A program made the position numbers and the translations under genes. From the NCBI RefSeq assembly GCF_016785085.1, contig NZ_JAENHO010000004.1, positions 186,001 to 250,000 on the forward strand: DNA of 64,000 bases, read 5' to 3'. Origin of the DNA: Paractinoplanes lichenicola (lineage in GTDB: Bacteria > Actinomycetota > Actinomycetes > Mycobacteriales > Micromonosporaceae). Of the stretch, positions 25,683 through 34,686 are shown piece by piece (positions within the stretch are counted from its first letter, which is position 1; every line of letters starts with the position of its first letter). The notes below the pieces were generated by a model that did not search any database, was not told where the DNA came from, and worked only from the letters and a program-made list of their open reading frames with translations.

Positions 25683-27188
25683 TCGACCCTGCCCATCACG
25701 CTCGGCGAGCTGGCCCGCATCCAGCCCCTGGCCGCCGCCGAGCCGCACCTGGCCGACCCCGCCCGCAAGGTCGAGCAGGTGGTGCTGGCCGAGACCTTCG
25801 AACGGCTGCGCCGGTGCACCCCGCACGGGCTCGTCGTGCTGCACAACGAGGCGGCCACCGGCGGCTGGTCGCTGGCCGCGGCGCTGCACCTGGCCTGGGA
25901 GCGCAACCTGTCGGCGGTGGTCGTCGCGCGCTCGGTGGCCGGCGACTCCAGCGTGGCCCTGGCCGAGCGGCTCACCATGTCGCTGATCGTCATCGACGAC
26001 GACCCGATCGACGTCGCCCTGCACCTCGCCGGGCAGGTCAGCGCGCCCGCCGCGGCCCGCGCGCTGCGCCAGGCCCGGCTGGCCGAGCAGCTGGCCGAGC
26101 AGACCGGCATCCGCGGCGTGCTCGGCGTGCTCAACCGCGAGCTCCAGCAGGTGCCGGTGGCCCTGGTGATGGGCGGCGTCGTGCTCGGCGGGCAGAGCGC
26201 GGCCCTGACCGAGCGCCCGCACGTGCGCCAGATCGAGGTCGAGGTGCACGCGCCGGGGGAGCGGTCGACGGCCCGGCTGGTCGCCGCCGTCCCCGTGCCC
26301 GGCCCGGCCGACCAGGTCGAGTCGCTGCTGCGGCTGGCCCGCCCGTCGCTGCAGGCCGCGTGGGCGCAGAGCCGGCTCGACGCGGCCGCCCGGGCCGCCC
26401 ACGAGCAGGCCGCGTTCGGGCTGCTGCGCCGCCTGGCCGGGGACCCGGCGCCGGAGCCGGCCGAACCGGCCGGTGTGGAGGCCCCGGGCTGGGCCGGCGA
26501 GCTGGGCTGGCAGGTCGGCGAGGCCAACCGGGCCGTCTGGCTGGCCCCCGTACGCCCCGCGGGCGAACCCGCGCCCGAGATCACCTTCATGATCCGGGCC
26601 TCGTGGCAGCGCGGCCACACCACGTGGCCGCTGGTCGCCGAGGGCGACGGGTGGATCTCGTGGCACAGCAGCGCCGACCCGGACGACGTGACCGCGCTGC
26701 GCCGGGCCCTGGCCGGGTTCCGCGACTCGGCCGTCGCCCACCGGCTCGTCATCGGCGTCGGCCGCGCGCACGACGGCGTGGCCGGCCTGATGCGCTCGGT
26801 GGCCGAGGCCCGGCTGGCCGCGCACGTGGCCCGCGAGGACGGCCCCGGCGCCGTGCAGTGGTTCGACCAGGTCGGCGCGAACGCCGCGCTGGCCTGGCTG
26901 CCCACCACCGAGATCGCCCAGGTGGCCGACCTGTGCCTGGAAGATCTGATGGCCGCCCGCGACCGGGCCGCGCTCGTGCAGACCGTGCTGGCCGTGCTCG
27001 ACGCGGGCGGCTCGCTGAGCCAGGCCTCGCAGCAGCTCGGCGTGCACCGCAACACCGTGCTGGCCCGGCTCTCCCGGGCCCGGCAGTTCGGCCTGACCTA
27101 CGACGAGCCCGGCCAGCGCCTCGCCCTGCACGTGCTCTGCTACGCCCTGACCTCCCTGTGGAGCGACGTCACCGAGGCCCCGTCATGA
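25671..27188 (+). CDS. PucR-family transcriptional regulator
   Basis: 505 residues. The N-terminal PucR ligand-binding-like region (ITLGELARIQPL to about residue 135) is followed by a GGDEF-like middle segment. The C-terminal PucR helix-turn-helix is VLAVLDAGGSLSQASQQLGV then HRNTVLARLSRARQFG. PucR proteins control purine, allantoin, hydantoin and amino-acid catabolism, which fits its place at the end of the importer/HyuA-like/DUF917 row. It is probably autoregulatory and controls both divergent operons. It overlaps the convergent GNAT gene by 6 bp. Confidence 0.9.
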   Translation: MRHPSTLPITLGELARIQPLAAAEPHLADPARKVEQVVLAETFERLRRCTPHGLVVLHNEAATGGWSLAAALHLAWERNLSAVVVARSVAGDSSVALAERLTMSLIVIDDDPIDVALHLAGQVSAPAAARALRQARLAEQLAEQTGIRGVLGVLNRELQQVPVALVMGGVVLGGQSAALTERPHVRQIEVEVHAPGERSTARLVAAVPVPGPADQVESLLRLARPSLQAAWAQSRLDAAARAAHEQAAFGLLRRLAGDPAPEPAEPAGVEAPGWAGELGWQVGEANRAVWLAPVRPAGEPAPEITFMIRASWQRGHTTWPLVAEGDGWISWHSSADPDDVTALRRALAGFRDSAVAHRLVIGVGRAHDGVAGLMRSVAEARLAAHVAREDGPGAVQWFDQVGANAALAWLPTTEIAQVADLCLEDLMAARDRAALVQTVLAVLDAGGSLSQASQQLGVHRNTVLARLSRARQFGLTYDEPGQRLALHVLCYALTSLWSDVTEAPS

Positions 27189-27659
27189 GTCGAGGCGCAG
27201 GATCGTCTCCTCGATCTCGGTGCCGCGGGCCCGGGCGAAGTCGACGCCGGTGCCCACTTCCTGGAAACCGGCCCGTCGCAACACGGTCAGCGACGCGAGG
27301 TTGTCGCTGGCGGCGCGGCCGAACAGGGGGCGTACGGGAACCTCTTGCAACAGAAGGGCAAGCGCGCGCCCGGCGATGCCCTGACCCCAGAACGCCCGGT
27401 CGATCCAGTAGGTGACCTCGGTGTCGCCCTCGATGACGAACGCGGCGATGCTGCCGACCAGCCGGCCGTCGAGGGTGACCGCGCGGTTCGTCACATCGGT
27501 GCGGCTCCGGATCCGGGCCATGTGCGCGTCGAAGGCGGCCCGGTCGTCGGGGTCGCGACCCACGAACGCGGCCATCCGCACCGATTCCGGATCGCGCATC
27601 AGCTCGAACAGCGCGTCCATGTCGCCGTCCTCGAGCGGCCGCAACTTCACCTCTGTCAT
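27183..27659 (-). CDS. GNAT-family N-acetyltransferase
   Basis: 158 residues. A RimJ-like GNAT fold: LRPLEDGDMDALFELMRDPE at the start, the central YWIDRAFWGQGIAGRALALL segment carrying the acetyl-CoA pyrophosphate loop, and the NLASLTVLRRAGFQEVGTG motif. The acceptor is unknown. ATG 27659 overlaps the TGA of the MerR gene (ATGA), so it is probably co-translated with, and controlled by, that regulator. Confidence 0.88.
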   Translation of the reverse strand: MTEVKLRPLEDGDMDALFELMRDPESVRMAAFVGRDPDDRAAFDAHMARIRSRTDVTNRAVTLDGRLVGSIAAFVIEGDTEVTYWIDRAFWGQGIAGRALALLLQEVPVRPLFGRAASDNLASLTVLRRAGFQEVGTGVDFARARGTEIEETILRLDS

Positions 27660-28423
27660 TCCGGCGATTCTGCCCCCATCTCGAGCATCACGTTGACCCG
27701 CTGCATGACGTCGATCTGGGCGGCGTTGTGCAACTCGGCCACACCCTGCAAGACCACGGCCACCGTACGGGGGTCGGCCTCGCCCGCCGCGACCTGGCGG
27801 CTCCACTCGGTCATGCCCGGGTTGCTCGCCCGGTCGGCCGCCACCTCGGGGGCGATCCGCTCGGCCAGGCTCTGCCGCTGCTCGTCGCTCGACTCGTCGG
27901 TCAGCTCGTCGAACTCCCGCCCGGTCTCGGTGCGCGGCGACCGGTGCTGCTCACGCAGCGTCTGCAGCAGCTCGGGCTCGAGGATCCGCGACGACAGCAG
28001 CAGGAACGCCCGGTCGGCGTCGGACAGGTCGCCGGCCGTCCGGTCGAAGCCGGGCGGCAGGTCGGCCAGCTTGTGGTGCAGCAGGATCGCGGCCAGCTCC
28101 GCGCGCATCCGTTGCTGGCGCTCGATGCCGGCCGCCAGCTCGGCGTCGAGGGCGCGGAAGACCCCCTCCGCGCCCTCGACCGACTCCTCGACGACGGCGA
28201 TGTCCGCGAGGGACACCCCGAGGTCGACGAGCCGGCGGATCCGGAGCAGCCGGATCAGATGCCGGACCCGATACTTCTTGTAGCCGTTGGCCGCCCGCTC
28301 CGGCTCCTCCAGCAGCCCGATCCGGTGATAGTGCCGGACCGTCTTCAGCGTCGTGCCGGCCAGCTCGGCCAGCTCGCGCGTGCTCCAGCCGCCCGCGATC
28401 CGCATCGGGCCATTCTCATTCAC
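27656..28423 (-). CDS. MerR-family transcriptional regulator
   Basis: 255 residues from GTG 28423; ATG 28405 would also keep the whole domain. The N-terminal MerR winged helix is STRELAELAGTTLKTVRHYH then RIGLLEEPERAANGYKKYRV, with the RHLIRLLRIRRLVDLGVSL continuation and a coiled segment. The long C-terminal part (about 150 residues) is acidic and lacks the Cys pattern of metal sensors, so it probably senses a small organic ligand. It forms a two-gene unit with the GNAT gene. Confidence 0.9.
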   Translation of the reverse strand: MNENGPMRIAGGWSTRELAELAGTTLKTVRHYHRIGLLEEPERAANGYKKYRVRHLIRLLRIRRLVDLGVSLADIAVVEESVEGAEGVFRALDAELAAGIERQQRMRAELAAILLHHKLADLPPGFDRTAGDLSDADRAFLLLSSRILEPELLQTLREQHRSPRTETGREFDELTDESSDEQRQSLAERIAPEVAADRASNPGMTEWSRQVAAGEADPRTVAVVLQGVAELHNAAQIDVMQRVNVMLEMGAESPE

Positions 28424-28478
28424 GACAGCTCACACCCCATGCGAACCCGTGCCCCTGGGGCAGGGTCAAGCGGGCGGC

Positions 28479-29300
28479 CTACTTCAGCGGGATCTTCACC
28501 CCGCCGGTGAGGAGGGAGAACGAGTCGTGCAGCTCGATCGACGTGAGCTTGGTGCCCTTGGGGACGTCGTAGACGAGCTTGCCGGTCACCTGGTTGCCCG
28601 GATTGATCTCCTGGATCATCGCGGACGACCCGGAGTTGGCGGCTACCCCGCCCTCGAGGTGGTCGGAGAACTGCGTGCCCTTGGCGTCGAACGCCTTCTG
28701 GCTCGAGCCGTCGAAGAACTGGGCCTTGTCGCCGACGTTCTTGACCGTCAGGGTGACCACGCAGAACGTGCCCTGGGCCTTCGTGGGGTAGGCGGCCGGG
28801 CCGAGGCTGCTCTTGGTGCAGTCCATCGACTTGACCGTGAACTCGAAGCTGCCGTCGCGGGCGGCCTTGTTCATCTCGCCGGCGACCGCGTTCTTGCCCG
28901 AGGCGTTGTCGTCGAGGGTCTCGACCGCTTCCTTGGCCCCGTTGAGCACGAAGGCGAAGACGCCGACGCAGCCGAGGATCATCACGACGACCACGGCCAG
29001 CAGGATCCAGGGCCACTTCTTGCGCTTCTTGGGCGCCGGCGGCGGGCCGCCGAACCCGGGGCCGGGCGTTCCGTAGCCGGTTCCCTGCGTGCCGGGCGTG
29101 CCGAAACCGGGGGTGGGGGTGCCGTATGTCGGAGCGGGGTTGCCGTAGGCGGTGCCGGAGTTGCCGTAGCCGGGCTGCTGCGGCGTCTGGTTCTGATAGT
29201 GGGGAGGGCCGGCCGAATAGGGCGGCTGCCCGCCGTAGACCCCCGGCTGGGGCTGGTTGCCGGTCGGGTAGGGCTGGTCAGCGTGGGGCTGATATGTCAC
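28479..29300 (-). CDS. Membrane-anchored DUF4352-like protein with Pro/Gly/Tyr-rich head
   Basis: 273 residues. The first 90 are low-complexity, rich in Pro, Gly, Tyr, Gln and Asn with repeated YG-x-PxP patterns. A basic patch (PKKRKKWPW) and one helix (ILLAVVVVMILGCVGVFAFV) follow, then an extracellular beta domain of about 140 residues with two Cys (MDCTK, TFCVV). This is the DUF4352/telomeric-repeat-like immunoglobulin-type fold seen in actinomycete surface proteins. Function is unknown. It stands alone between MerR and the aminopeptidase. Confidence 0.75.
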   Translation of the reverse strand: MTYQPHADQPYPTGNQPQPGVYGGQPPYSAGPPHYQNQTPQQPGYGNSGTAYGNPAPTYGTPTPGFGTPGTQGTGYGTPGPGFGGPPPAPKKRKKWPWILLAVVVVMILGCVGVFAFVLNGAKEAVETLDDNASGKNAVAGEMNKAARDGSFEFTVKSMDCTKSSLGPAAYPTKAQGTFCVVTLTVKNVGDKAQFFDGSSQKAFDAKGTQFSDHLEGGVAANSGSSAMIQEINPGNQVTGKLVYDVPKGTKLTSIELHDSFSLLTGGVKIPLK

Positions 29301-29331
29301 GTCGGTCGGTGCTCCACGGACTGGTTGTCAG

Positions 29332-29359
29332 GGACTGGTATGCGGCCGGGCACCAGTCC
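29332..29359. repeat. Inverted repeat upstream of DUF4352-like gene
   Basis: GGACTGGT and ACCAGTCC, 8-bp perfect arms with a 12-nt loop; a third GGACTGGT copy lies near 29318. It sits in the 140-bp gap between the aminopeptidase stop and the DUF4352-like start. It could be a terminator for the aminopeptidase or an operator; a shorter CCTGTC-CT-GACAGG palindrome is at 29409-29422. Confidence 0.45.
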
Positions 29360-29440
29360 AGGCACGGCCGCGCTCCCATGCAACCGGCCCGGCCCGGCAT
29401 GATCATCCCCTGTCCTGACAGGCCTGACTGCCGCGAGCGG

Positions 29441-30772
29441 CTAAATAGTCAGACCTTTCGGCGGAGTGAGCAGTTCCAGCAGCGTACGGGCGCCGAAGCC
29501 GGTGGCGCCGTCGGCCGAGGCGTTGCCGGACCAGGCCGGGCCGGTCATGTCGACGTGGACCCACGGGACTGGCCGGGGCACGAACTCGCCCAGGAACAGC
29601 GCCGCGGTGATCGCGCGGCCGGAATCGTGGAGGGGATGGTTGCGTACGCCGGAAGCGGTCTTGATCTGGGGAAGGTAGCGCTCGTCGTAGGGCAGCTCCC
29701 ACAGCGGCTCGCCCGCCGCCGCGCCCGCCTGCAGGAAGCGGGTGGCCGAGCCGTCCCGGCCGAACACCGCGGCGATCTCGGGGCCCAGCGCGATCTCGGC
29801 CTGGTAGGTCAGCGTGGCCAGGTCGATCAGCAGGCCCGGTTCGGAGTCGGCGGCCAGGGCCAGCGCGTCGGCCAGGATCACCCGGCCCTCGAAGTCGGTG
29901 TCGAGGATCTGGATCTCGGTGCCGTTCCAGGCGGTCACCACGTCGCCGGGGCGGACCGCACCCGGGCCGGGCAGGTTCTCGGCGAACGGCAACACCGCCC
30001 GTACACCGAAATCGCACCCCGCGCGGCGCAGGCCGGCCATGACGGCGAGCACGGTGGCCGCCCCCGCCACGTCGAGGCGCATGCTCTGCATCGCGGCCGG
30101 CGACTTCAGCGACAGGCCGCCGCTGTCGAACGTGATCCCCTTGCCGACCAGCGCCACCTCGGGCGGGCCGGCCTCGGGCAGGTGATCGAGCGTGACCAGG
30201 TGGGGCCCGTTGGCCGAGCCGCCGCCGATCGCCGCGAGACCGCCGAAACCCTGCGCGGTCACCTCTTCCGGGCCGAGCACCGTGCAGGTCAGCCCGGCGT
30301 CGTCGGCGAGCCGGACGGCCAGCGCGGCCGCGGCGGCGGGAGTCAGGACGTTGGCGGGGGCGCTGGTCAGCAGCCGGGCCAGCCGGGCGACGTCGGCGGC
30401 GAGCCGGCCCCGCAGCGCAGCCGGGAGCAACGCCTCGTCGACCAGGAGCGTGGCTTCTCCCGGGCAGCCGGTGATCAGGCCGTCGACGATCGGGCCGATC
30501 AGCTCGGGCGGACCGGCCACCTCGACCGGGCCGCCGCTCAGCAGCGCGGCTGCTTCGACTCCGGCCCGGCGCGCGGACTCCGGCGACAAAACGCCTAAAC
30601 CGACTTCCCCATCGAAGGCCGACCAGGGATCCCGCACGACGGAACCGGGCACGAACGTCAGGTGCCGGTCGGCTTTTCCGACATCGACGGTCACCGGTCC
30701 GGTGCCCGCCGTGACGGCATCGGCCGCGGCCGCGATCTCGGCCGCCCGGTCCCGCCTGTCGCTGCTGGTCAC
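29441..30772 (-). CDS. M17-family leucyl aminopeptidase-like metallopeptidase
   Basis: 443 residues from GTG 30772 (GGGAGG upstream). An N-terminal M17 domain is followed by the catalytic half. VGKGITFDSGGLSLK carries a metal-binding Lys and Asp, SMRLDVAGAATV gives the next Asp, and the usual NTDAEGR motif is altered to DTDFEGR while keeping the metal-binding Asp and Glu and the catalytic Arg. It is probably a two-metal cytosolic aminopeptidase or peptidase. It is divergent from hyuA2 across 172 bp. It could remove amino acids from peptides produced by or feeding into cyclic-amide catabolism. Confidence 0.88.
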   Translation of the reverse strand: MTSSDRRDRAAEIAAAADAVTAGTGPVTVDVGKADRHLTFVPGSVVRDPWSAFDGEVGLGVLSPESARRAGVEAAALLSGGPVEVAGPPELIGPIVDGLITGCPGEATLLVDEALLPAALRGRLAADVARLARLLTSAPANVLTPAAAAALAVRLADDAGLTCTVLGPEEVTAQGFGGLAAIGGGSANGPHLVTLDHLPEAGPPEVALVGKGITFDSGGLSLKSPAAMQSMRLDVAGAATVLAVMAGLRRAGCDFGVRAVLPFAENLPGPGAVRPGDVVTAWNGTEIQILDTDFEGRVILADALALAADSEPGLLIDLATLTYQAEIALGPEIAAVFGRDGSATRFLQAGAAAGEPLWELPYDERYLPQIKTASGVRNHPLHDSGRAITAALFLGEFVPRPVPWVHVDMTGPAWSGNASADGATGFGARTLLELLTPPKGLTI

Positions 30773-30944
30773 GGTGCCTCCCGGGGGGTCGTCGACATCC
30801 CGGCATCCTGCCGGGCGCCGCCGGGCCGGGATCGTGCGCCCCGCACGCGCCGTCGCCACACCGCTATGCAGGGCGCACACTCCATCCGTACACCCGCTCT
30901 CTAACTTGCGCTTACCGGAACGGCCTCGGCGCGAGGGAGATCAC

Positions 30945-32990
30945 ATGGGGCGGTATCGAGTCGCGATGGACATCGGGGGCACGTTCACCGATGTCGTGAC
31001 GTACGACCAGCGGAGCGGGGCGTTCGCGGCGACCAAGGCCTCGACCACGCCCGGCAACCTCAGCGAGGGCGTGCTGGCCGGCCTGGACGCGGTCGTCGAC
31101 GACCCGGCCGGCATCGACTTCCTGGTGCACGGCACGACCCAGGGTCTCAACGCCTTCCTCGAGCGCCGCGGCGTGCCGGTGCTGCTGCTCGGCACGGGCG
31201 GGCTGGAGGACACCTACCACATCGCCCGCGGCCCCCGGGCCCGCCTGTACGACCTGCACTACCGCAAGCCGGCCCCGCTCGTGCCGCGCCGGGACGTGGT
31301 GGGCATCGGCGGACGGATCGCGGCCGACGGCTCCGAGTTGACGCCGCTCGACGAGGACGCCGTACGGGCTGCGGCGGCCCAGGCGCGGGCGAGCGGGCAC
31401 GGCGCCATCGCGGTGGCGTTCCTGTTCAGCTACAAGAACCCGGCCCACGAGCTGCGGGCCCGCGAGATCCTGCAGGAGGAGTTGGGCGACGACGTCACGG
31501 TGTCGGTCTCGCACGAGGCGGCCAAGGAATGGCGCGAGTACGAGCGCACCTCGTCGGCGGTCGTCGAGGCGTACACGGGACCGATCGTCCGGCGCTACCT
31601 GGTCGACCTCGAGGGCCGGCTCTCCGATCGGGGGCTGCACGTGCCGTTGCATGTCATGCAGTCGTCGGGCGGCATCCTGACCGCCGAGTCGGCCCGCCGC
31701 CGCCCGCTGCAGACGCTGCTGTCGGGCCCGGTCGGCGGCGCGATCGCCTGCGCCGAGCTGTCCCGCCAGACCGGCCGGCCGCACCTGATCGGCATCGACA
31801 TGGGCGGCACCTCGTTCGACGTCTCGCTGATCGTCGACGGCGAGCCCGACGTGTCGGCCGAGGCGTTCCTGGAAGGCCTGCCGATGCTGATGAGCGTCGT
31901 CAACATCCACACCGTCGGCGCCGGGGGCGGCTCGGTGGCCTGGGCCGAGGCCGGCGGGCTGCGCGTCGGGCCGCGATCGGCCGGCGCTCGCCCGGGACCG
32001 GCCTGCTACGGCCGGGGCGGCACCGAACCGACGGTGACCGACGCCAACCTGGTGCTCGGGCGGATCGACCCGGACGGCTTCGCGGGCGGGCAGATGACGC
32101 TCTCCCTTTCCGCGGCGGAGGAGGCCGTCGACGGGCTGGCCGAGGTGTTCGGCATGACCACGACGGCGATGGCCGAGGGCATCTGCGACGTGGCCAACTC
32201 CAAGATGGCGCAGGCGATCCGGACGATCACGGTGTCGCGCGGGATCGAGCCGCGGGACTCGGCGCTGGTCGCGTTTGGCGGGGCGGGGCCGATGCACGCC
32301 GTGTTCCTGGCCCGGGAGCTGGGCATCGCCGAGATCGTGGTGCCGCGGTTCCCGGGGGCGTTCTCGGCCTGGGGGATGCTGCAGACACAGATCCGGCAGG
32401 ACTACACCGAGCCGTACTTCTTCCTCGACCAGGATCTCGACACCGCTGACATGGCGGCGGCACTGGCCCGGCTCGAGAAGGACGGGCTGGACGGGCTCGA
32501 TCACGAAGGGGTGGCGGGGGACGCGCGGCACGCTTCGCACGCGGTGGATATCCGGTACGCGGCTCAGGAGTACACGCTGACCGTGCCGCTGACCGGTGCG
32601 GATGAGCCTGCCTCGCCGACTTTCCTCGCCGATGTCGCGCAGCGGTTCGCCGACCTGCACAAGTCGCGGTACGGGCACGCCAATCTGGGTGCTCCTATCG
32701 AGTTCGTCGCGCTGCGTACGGCTGCTTTCGGTGATCTGGGACGGCCCGATCCGCAGAAGTGGCCCGCTGCGGACAAATCGGACTTTGATCATGCTGTCCG
32801 AACGGTGGTCTTCGATGGCGTCGGACAAAACACGCTTATCGTCCGCCGAGACGATCTCTATGTGGGGCACACCTTCGACGGCCCGGCGGTCGTCATCGAG
32901 GACACGGCGACCACGGTGGTGCCGCCCGGCTACGCGGTGAGCGTCGACGACATCGGCTCGCTGATCATCTCTCGGAAGGACGGCCAGTGA
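30945..32990 (+). CDS. hyuA: Hydantoinase A / oxoprolinase alpha-type ATPase subunit (second copy)
   Basis: 681 residues from ATG 30945 with GAGGGAGA upstream. The ATPase motifs are intact: VAMDIGGTFTDVVTYD, IGIDMGGTSFDVSLIVDGE, the HTVGAGGGSVAWAE loop and RPGPACYGRGGTEPTVTD. The REYERTSSAVVEAYTGPIV helix matches the first copy closely in design but not in detail, so the two pairs are not recent duplicates. The stop overlaps hyuB2 (GTGA). It is divergent from the M17 gene. Confidence 0.94.
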   Translation: MGRYRVAMDIGGTFTDVVTYDQRSGAFAATKASTTPGNLSEGVLAGLDAVVDDPAGIDFLVHGTTQGLNAFLERRGVPVLLLGTGGLEDTYHIARGPRARLYDLHYRKPAPLVPRRDVVGIGGRIAADGSELTPLDEDAVRAAAAQARASGHGAIAVAFLFSYKNPAHELRAREILQEELGDDVTVSVSHEAAKEWREYERTSSAVVEAYTGPIVRRYLVDLEGRLSDRGLHVPLHVMQSSGGILTAESARRRPLQTLLSGPVGGAIACAELSRQTGRPHLIGIDMGGTSFDVSLIVDGEPDVSAEAFLEGLPMLMSVVNIHTVGAGGGSVAWAEAGGLRVGPRSAGARPGPACYGRGGTEPTVTDANLVLGRIDPDGFAGGQMTLSLSAAEEAVDGLAEVFGMTTTAMAEGICDVANSKMAQAIRTITVSRGIEPRDSALVAFGGAGPMHAVFLARELGIAEIVVPRFPGAFSAWGMLQTQIRQDYTEPYFFLDQDLDTADMAAALARLEKDGLDGLDHEGVAGDARHASHAVDIRYAAQEYTLTVPLTGADEPASPTFLADVAQRFADLHKSRYGHANLGAPIEFVALRTAAFGDLGRPDPQKWPAADKSDFDHAVRTVVFDGVGQNTLIVRRDDLYVGHTFDGPAVVIEDTATTVVPPGYAVSVDDIGSLIISRKDGQ

Positions 32991-34648
32991 CCATCGACCC
33001 GGTAACCGTCGAGATCATCCGCAACGCGCTCAACGCCGCCGCGGACGACATGAACGCCACCCTGATCCGCTCGGCCTACACCCCGATCATCTATGAGTGC
33101 GGCGACTGTGTGGTCGCCCTGCTCGACGCGAACCACCAGGTGCTGGGCCAGTCGGCCGGCCTGCCGATCTTCCTGGGCAACCTGGAGACGTGCACCCTGG
33201 CCACCGAGGAGCGCTTCGGCCGCGAGGTGTGGCAGCCGGGCGACGTCTGGATCCTCAACGACAGCTACCTCGGCGGCACGCACCTCAACGACGTCACCAT
33301 CTTCGGCCCGGTCTTCGTCGACGAGACGCTGGTCGGCTTCACGGCCTCGCGGGCCCACTGGATCGACGTCGGCTCCAAGGACCCCGGCGGCTCGATGGAC
33401 TCCGTCAACATCTTCCAGGAGGGCCTGCGCCTGGGCCCGCAGAAGCTGGTGTCGGGCGGCGTCGAGGAGCGCTCGGTCACCGACACGATCGCCACCAACG
33501 TACGGTTCCCCTACCCGACGACCGGCGACATGCACGCGATGATGGCCTGCATCCAGATGGGCGACCGGCGGCTGCAGGAGATCGTACGGAGGTTTGGCCT
33601 GTCGGTCCTGGAGGAGGCGCGCGACGAGATCTTCCACCAGACCGAGCTGCTCGAACGGGCGGTGATCGCGAAGATCCCGGACGGCGTCTACAGCGCCGAG
33701 GGCGTGCTCGACAACGACGGCGTCGACCTCGACACCCCCGTACCGATCCGGTTGAAGATCGCCGTCTCCGGCGAGGACATCGACTTCGACGTGACCGAGT
33801 CGGCCGACCAGACGGTGGGCCCGGTCAACTGCGGCGTCTCGCAGGCCGTCTCCGCGCTCCGGGTCGGCTACAAGCTGCTGGTCAGCCCCGACCTGCCCGG
33901 CAACGGCGGCTCGTTCCGCTCGATGACCACCCAGGTGCGCGAGGGCTCGGTGCTCGGCGCCAAATCCCCGGCCGCCTGCCAGTGGTACTTCTCGCACCTC
34001 GGCCTGCTGATCGACATGGTGGCCCGGGCCCTCGCCCCGGCCCTGCCCGACCAGGTGGCCGGGGCCAGCCACGGCGACTCGATGATCATCCTGTCGGCCG
34101 GCACGGACCCGCGGGTCAAGCGCGAGTTCGTCAGCCTCGAGGCCACCGTCGGCGGCTGGGGCGGCTGGAACGGCTCCGACGGCGAAAGCGCCCTGATCAA
34201 CAACGTGAACGGCTCGCTCAAGGACATCCCGGTCGAAGTCTACGAGACCCGCTACCCGTGGCGGATCAACGAATACCGCATCCGCCCCGACTCCGGCGGC
34301 TCCGGCAAATGGCGCGGCGGCAACGGCGTGATCCGCGAATACGAGGCGCAGACAGACCTGACGGTGTCGCTGTGGTTCGAACGCTCCCGCCAGCCGGCCT
34401 GGGGCTTGTTCGGCGGCGAGGACGCGGTCGGCCCCGAAGTCGTCATCAACCCGGGCCGCGCCGACGAACGCCGCATCCTCAAAATCAACGGCATGCCCCT
34501 GAAGAAGGGCGACGTGGTCCGCTGCGCCACCGGCGGCGGAGGCGGCTACGGCGACCCCACCGAACGCTCAGCCGACGACGTCCGCGCCGACGTCCTCGAC
34601 CACAACATCACCGCCGACGCCGCCCGCAACCGCTACGGCATCGCCTGA
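32987..34648 (+). CDS. hyuB: Hydantoinase B / oxoprolinase beta-type subunit (second copy)
   Basis: 553 residues with GTG 32987. The HyuB signature is VTVEIIRNALNAAADDMNAT. Others are GDVWILNDSYLGGTHLNDV, FDVTESADQTVGPVN, RPDSGGSGKWRGGNGVI and CATGGGGGYGDPTER. Partner of the hyuA2 product at a 4-bp overlap. The GGTHLND form differs from the WSSAHTLD form in the first copy, at a site near the presumed active centre, so the two enzymes probably act on different rings. Confidence 0.93.
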   Translation: MTIDPVTVEIIRNALNAAADDMNATLIRSAYTPIIYECGDCVVALLDANHQVLGQSAGLPIFLGNLETCTLATEERFGREVWQPGDVWILNDSYLGGTHLNDVTIFGPVFVDETLVGFTASRAHWIDVGSKDPGGSMDSVNIFQEGLRLGPQKLVSGGVEERSVTDTIATNVRFPYPTTGDMHAMMACIQMGDRRLQEIVRRFGLSVLEEARDEIFHQTELLERAVIAKIPDGVYSAEGVLDNDGVDLDTPVPIRLKIAVSGEDIDFDVTESADQTVGPVNCGVSQAVSALRVGYKLLVSPDLPGNGGSFRSMTTQVREGSVLGAKSPAACQWYFSHLGLLIDMVARALAPALPDQVAGASHGDSMIILSAGTDPRVKREFVSLEATVGGWGGWNGSDGESALINNVNGSLKDIPVEVYETRYPWRINEYRIRPDSGGSGKWRGGNGVIREYEAQTDLTVSLWFERSRQPAWGLFGGEDAVGPEVVINPGRADERRILKINGMPLKKGDVVRCATGGGGGYGDPTERSADDVRADVLDHNITADAARNRYGIA

Positions 34649-34686
34649 CGCGCTGGTACGGGTCGCGGGCGACATAGGCTTCGGTC

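Noticed and set aside
24444..27131. 895-codon minus-strand open frame opposite DUF917 and PucR
   Set aside because: GC-rich third positions on the true strand remove stops from the antisense frame; the plus-strand genes have clear domains.
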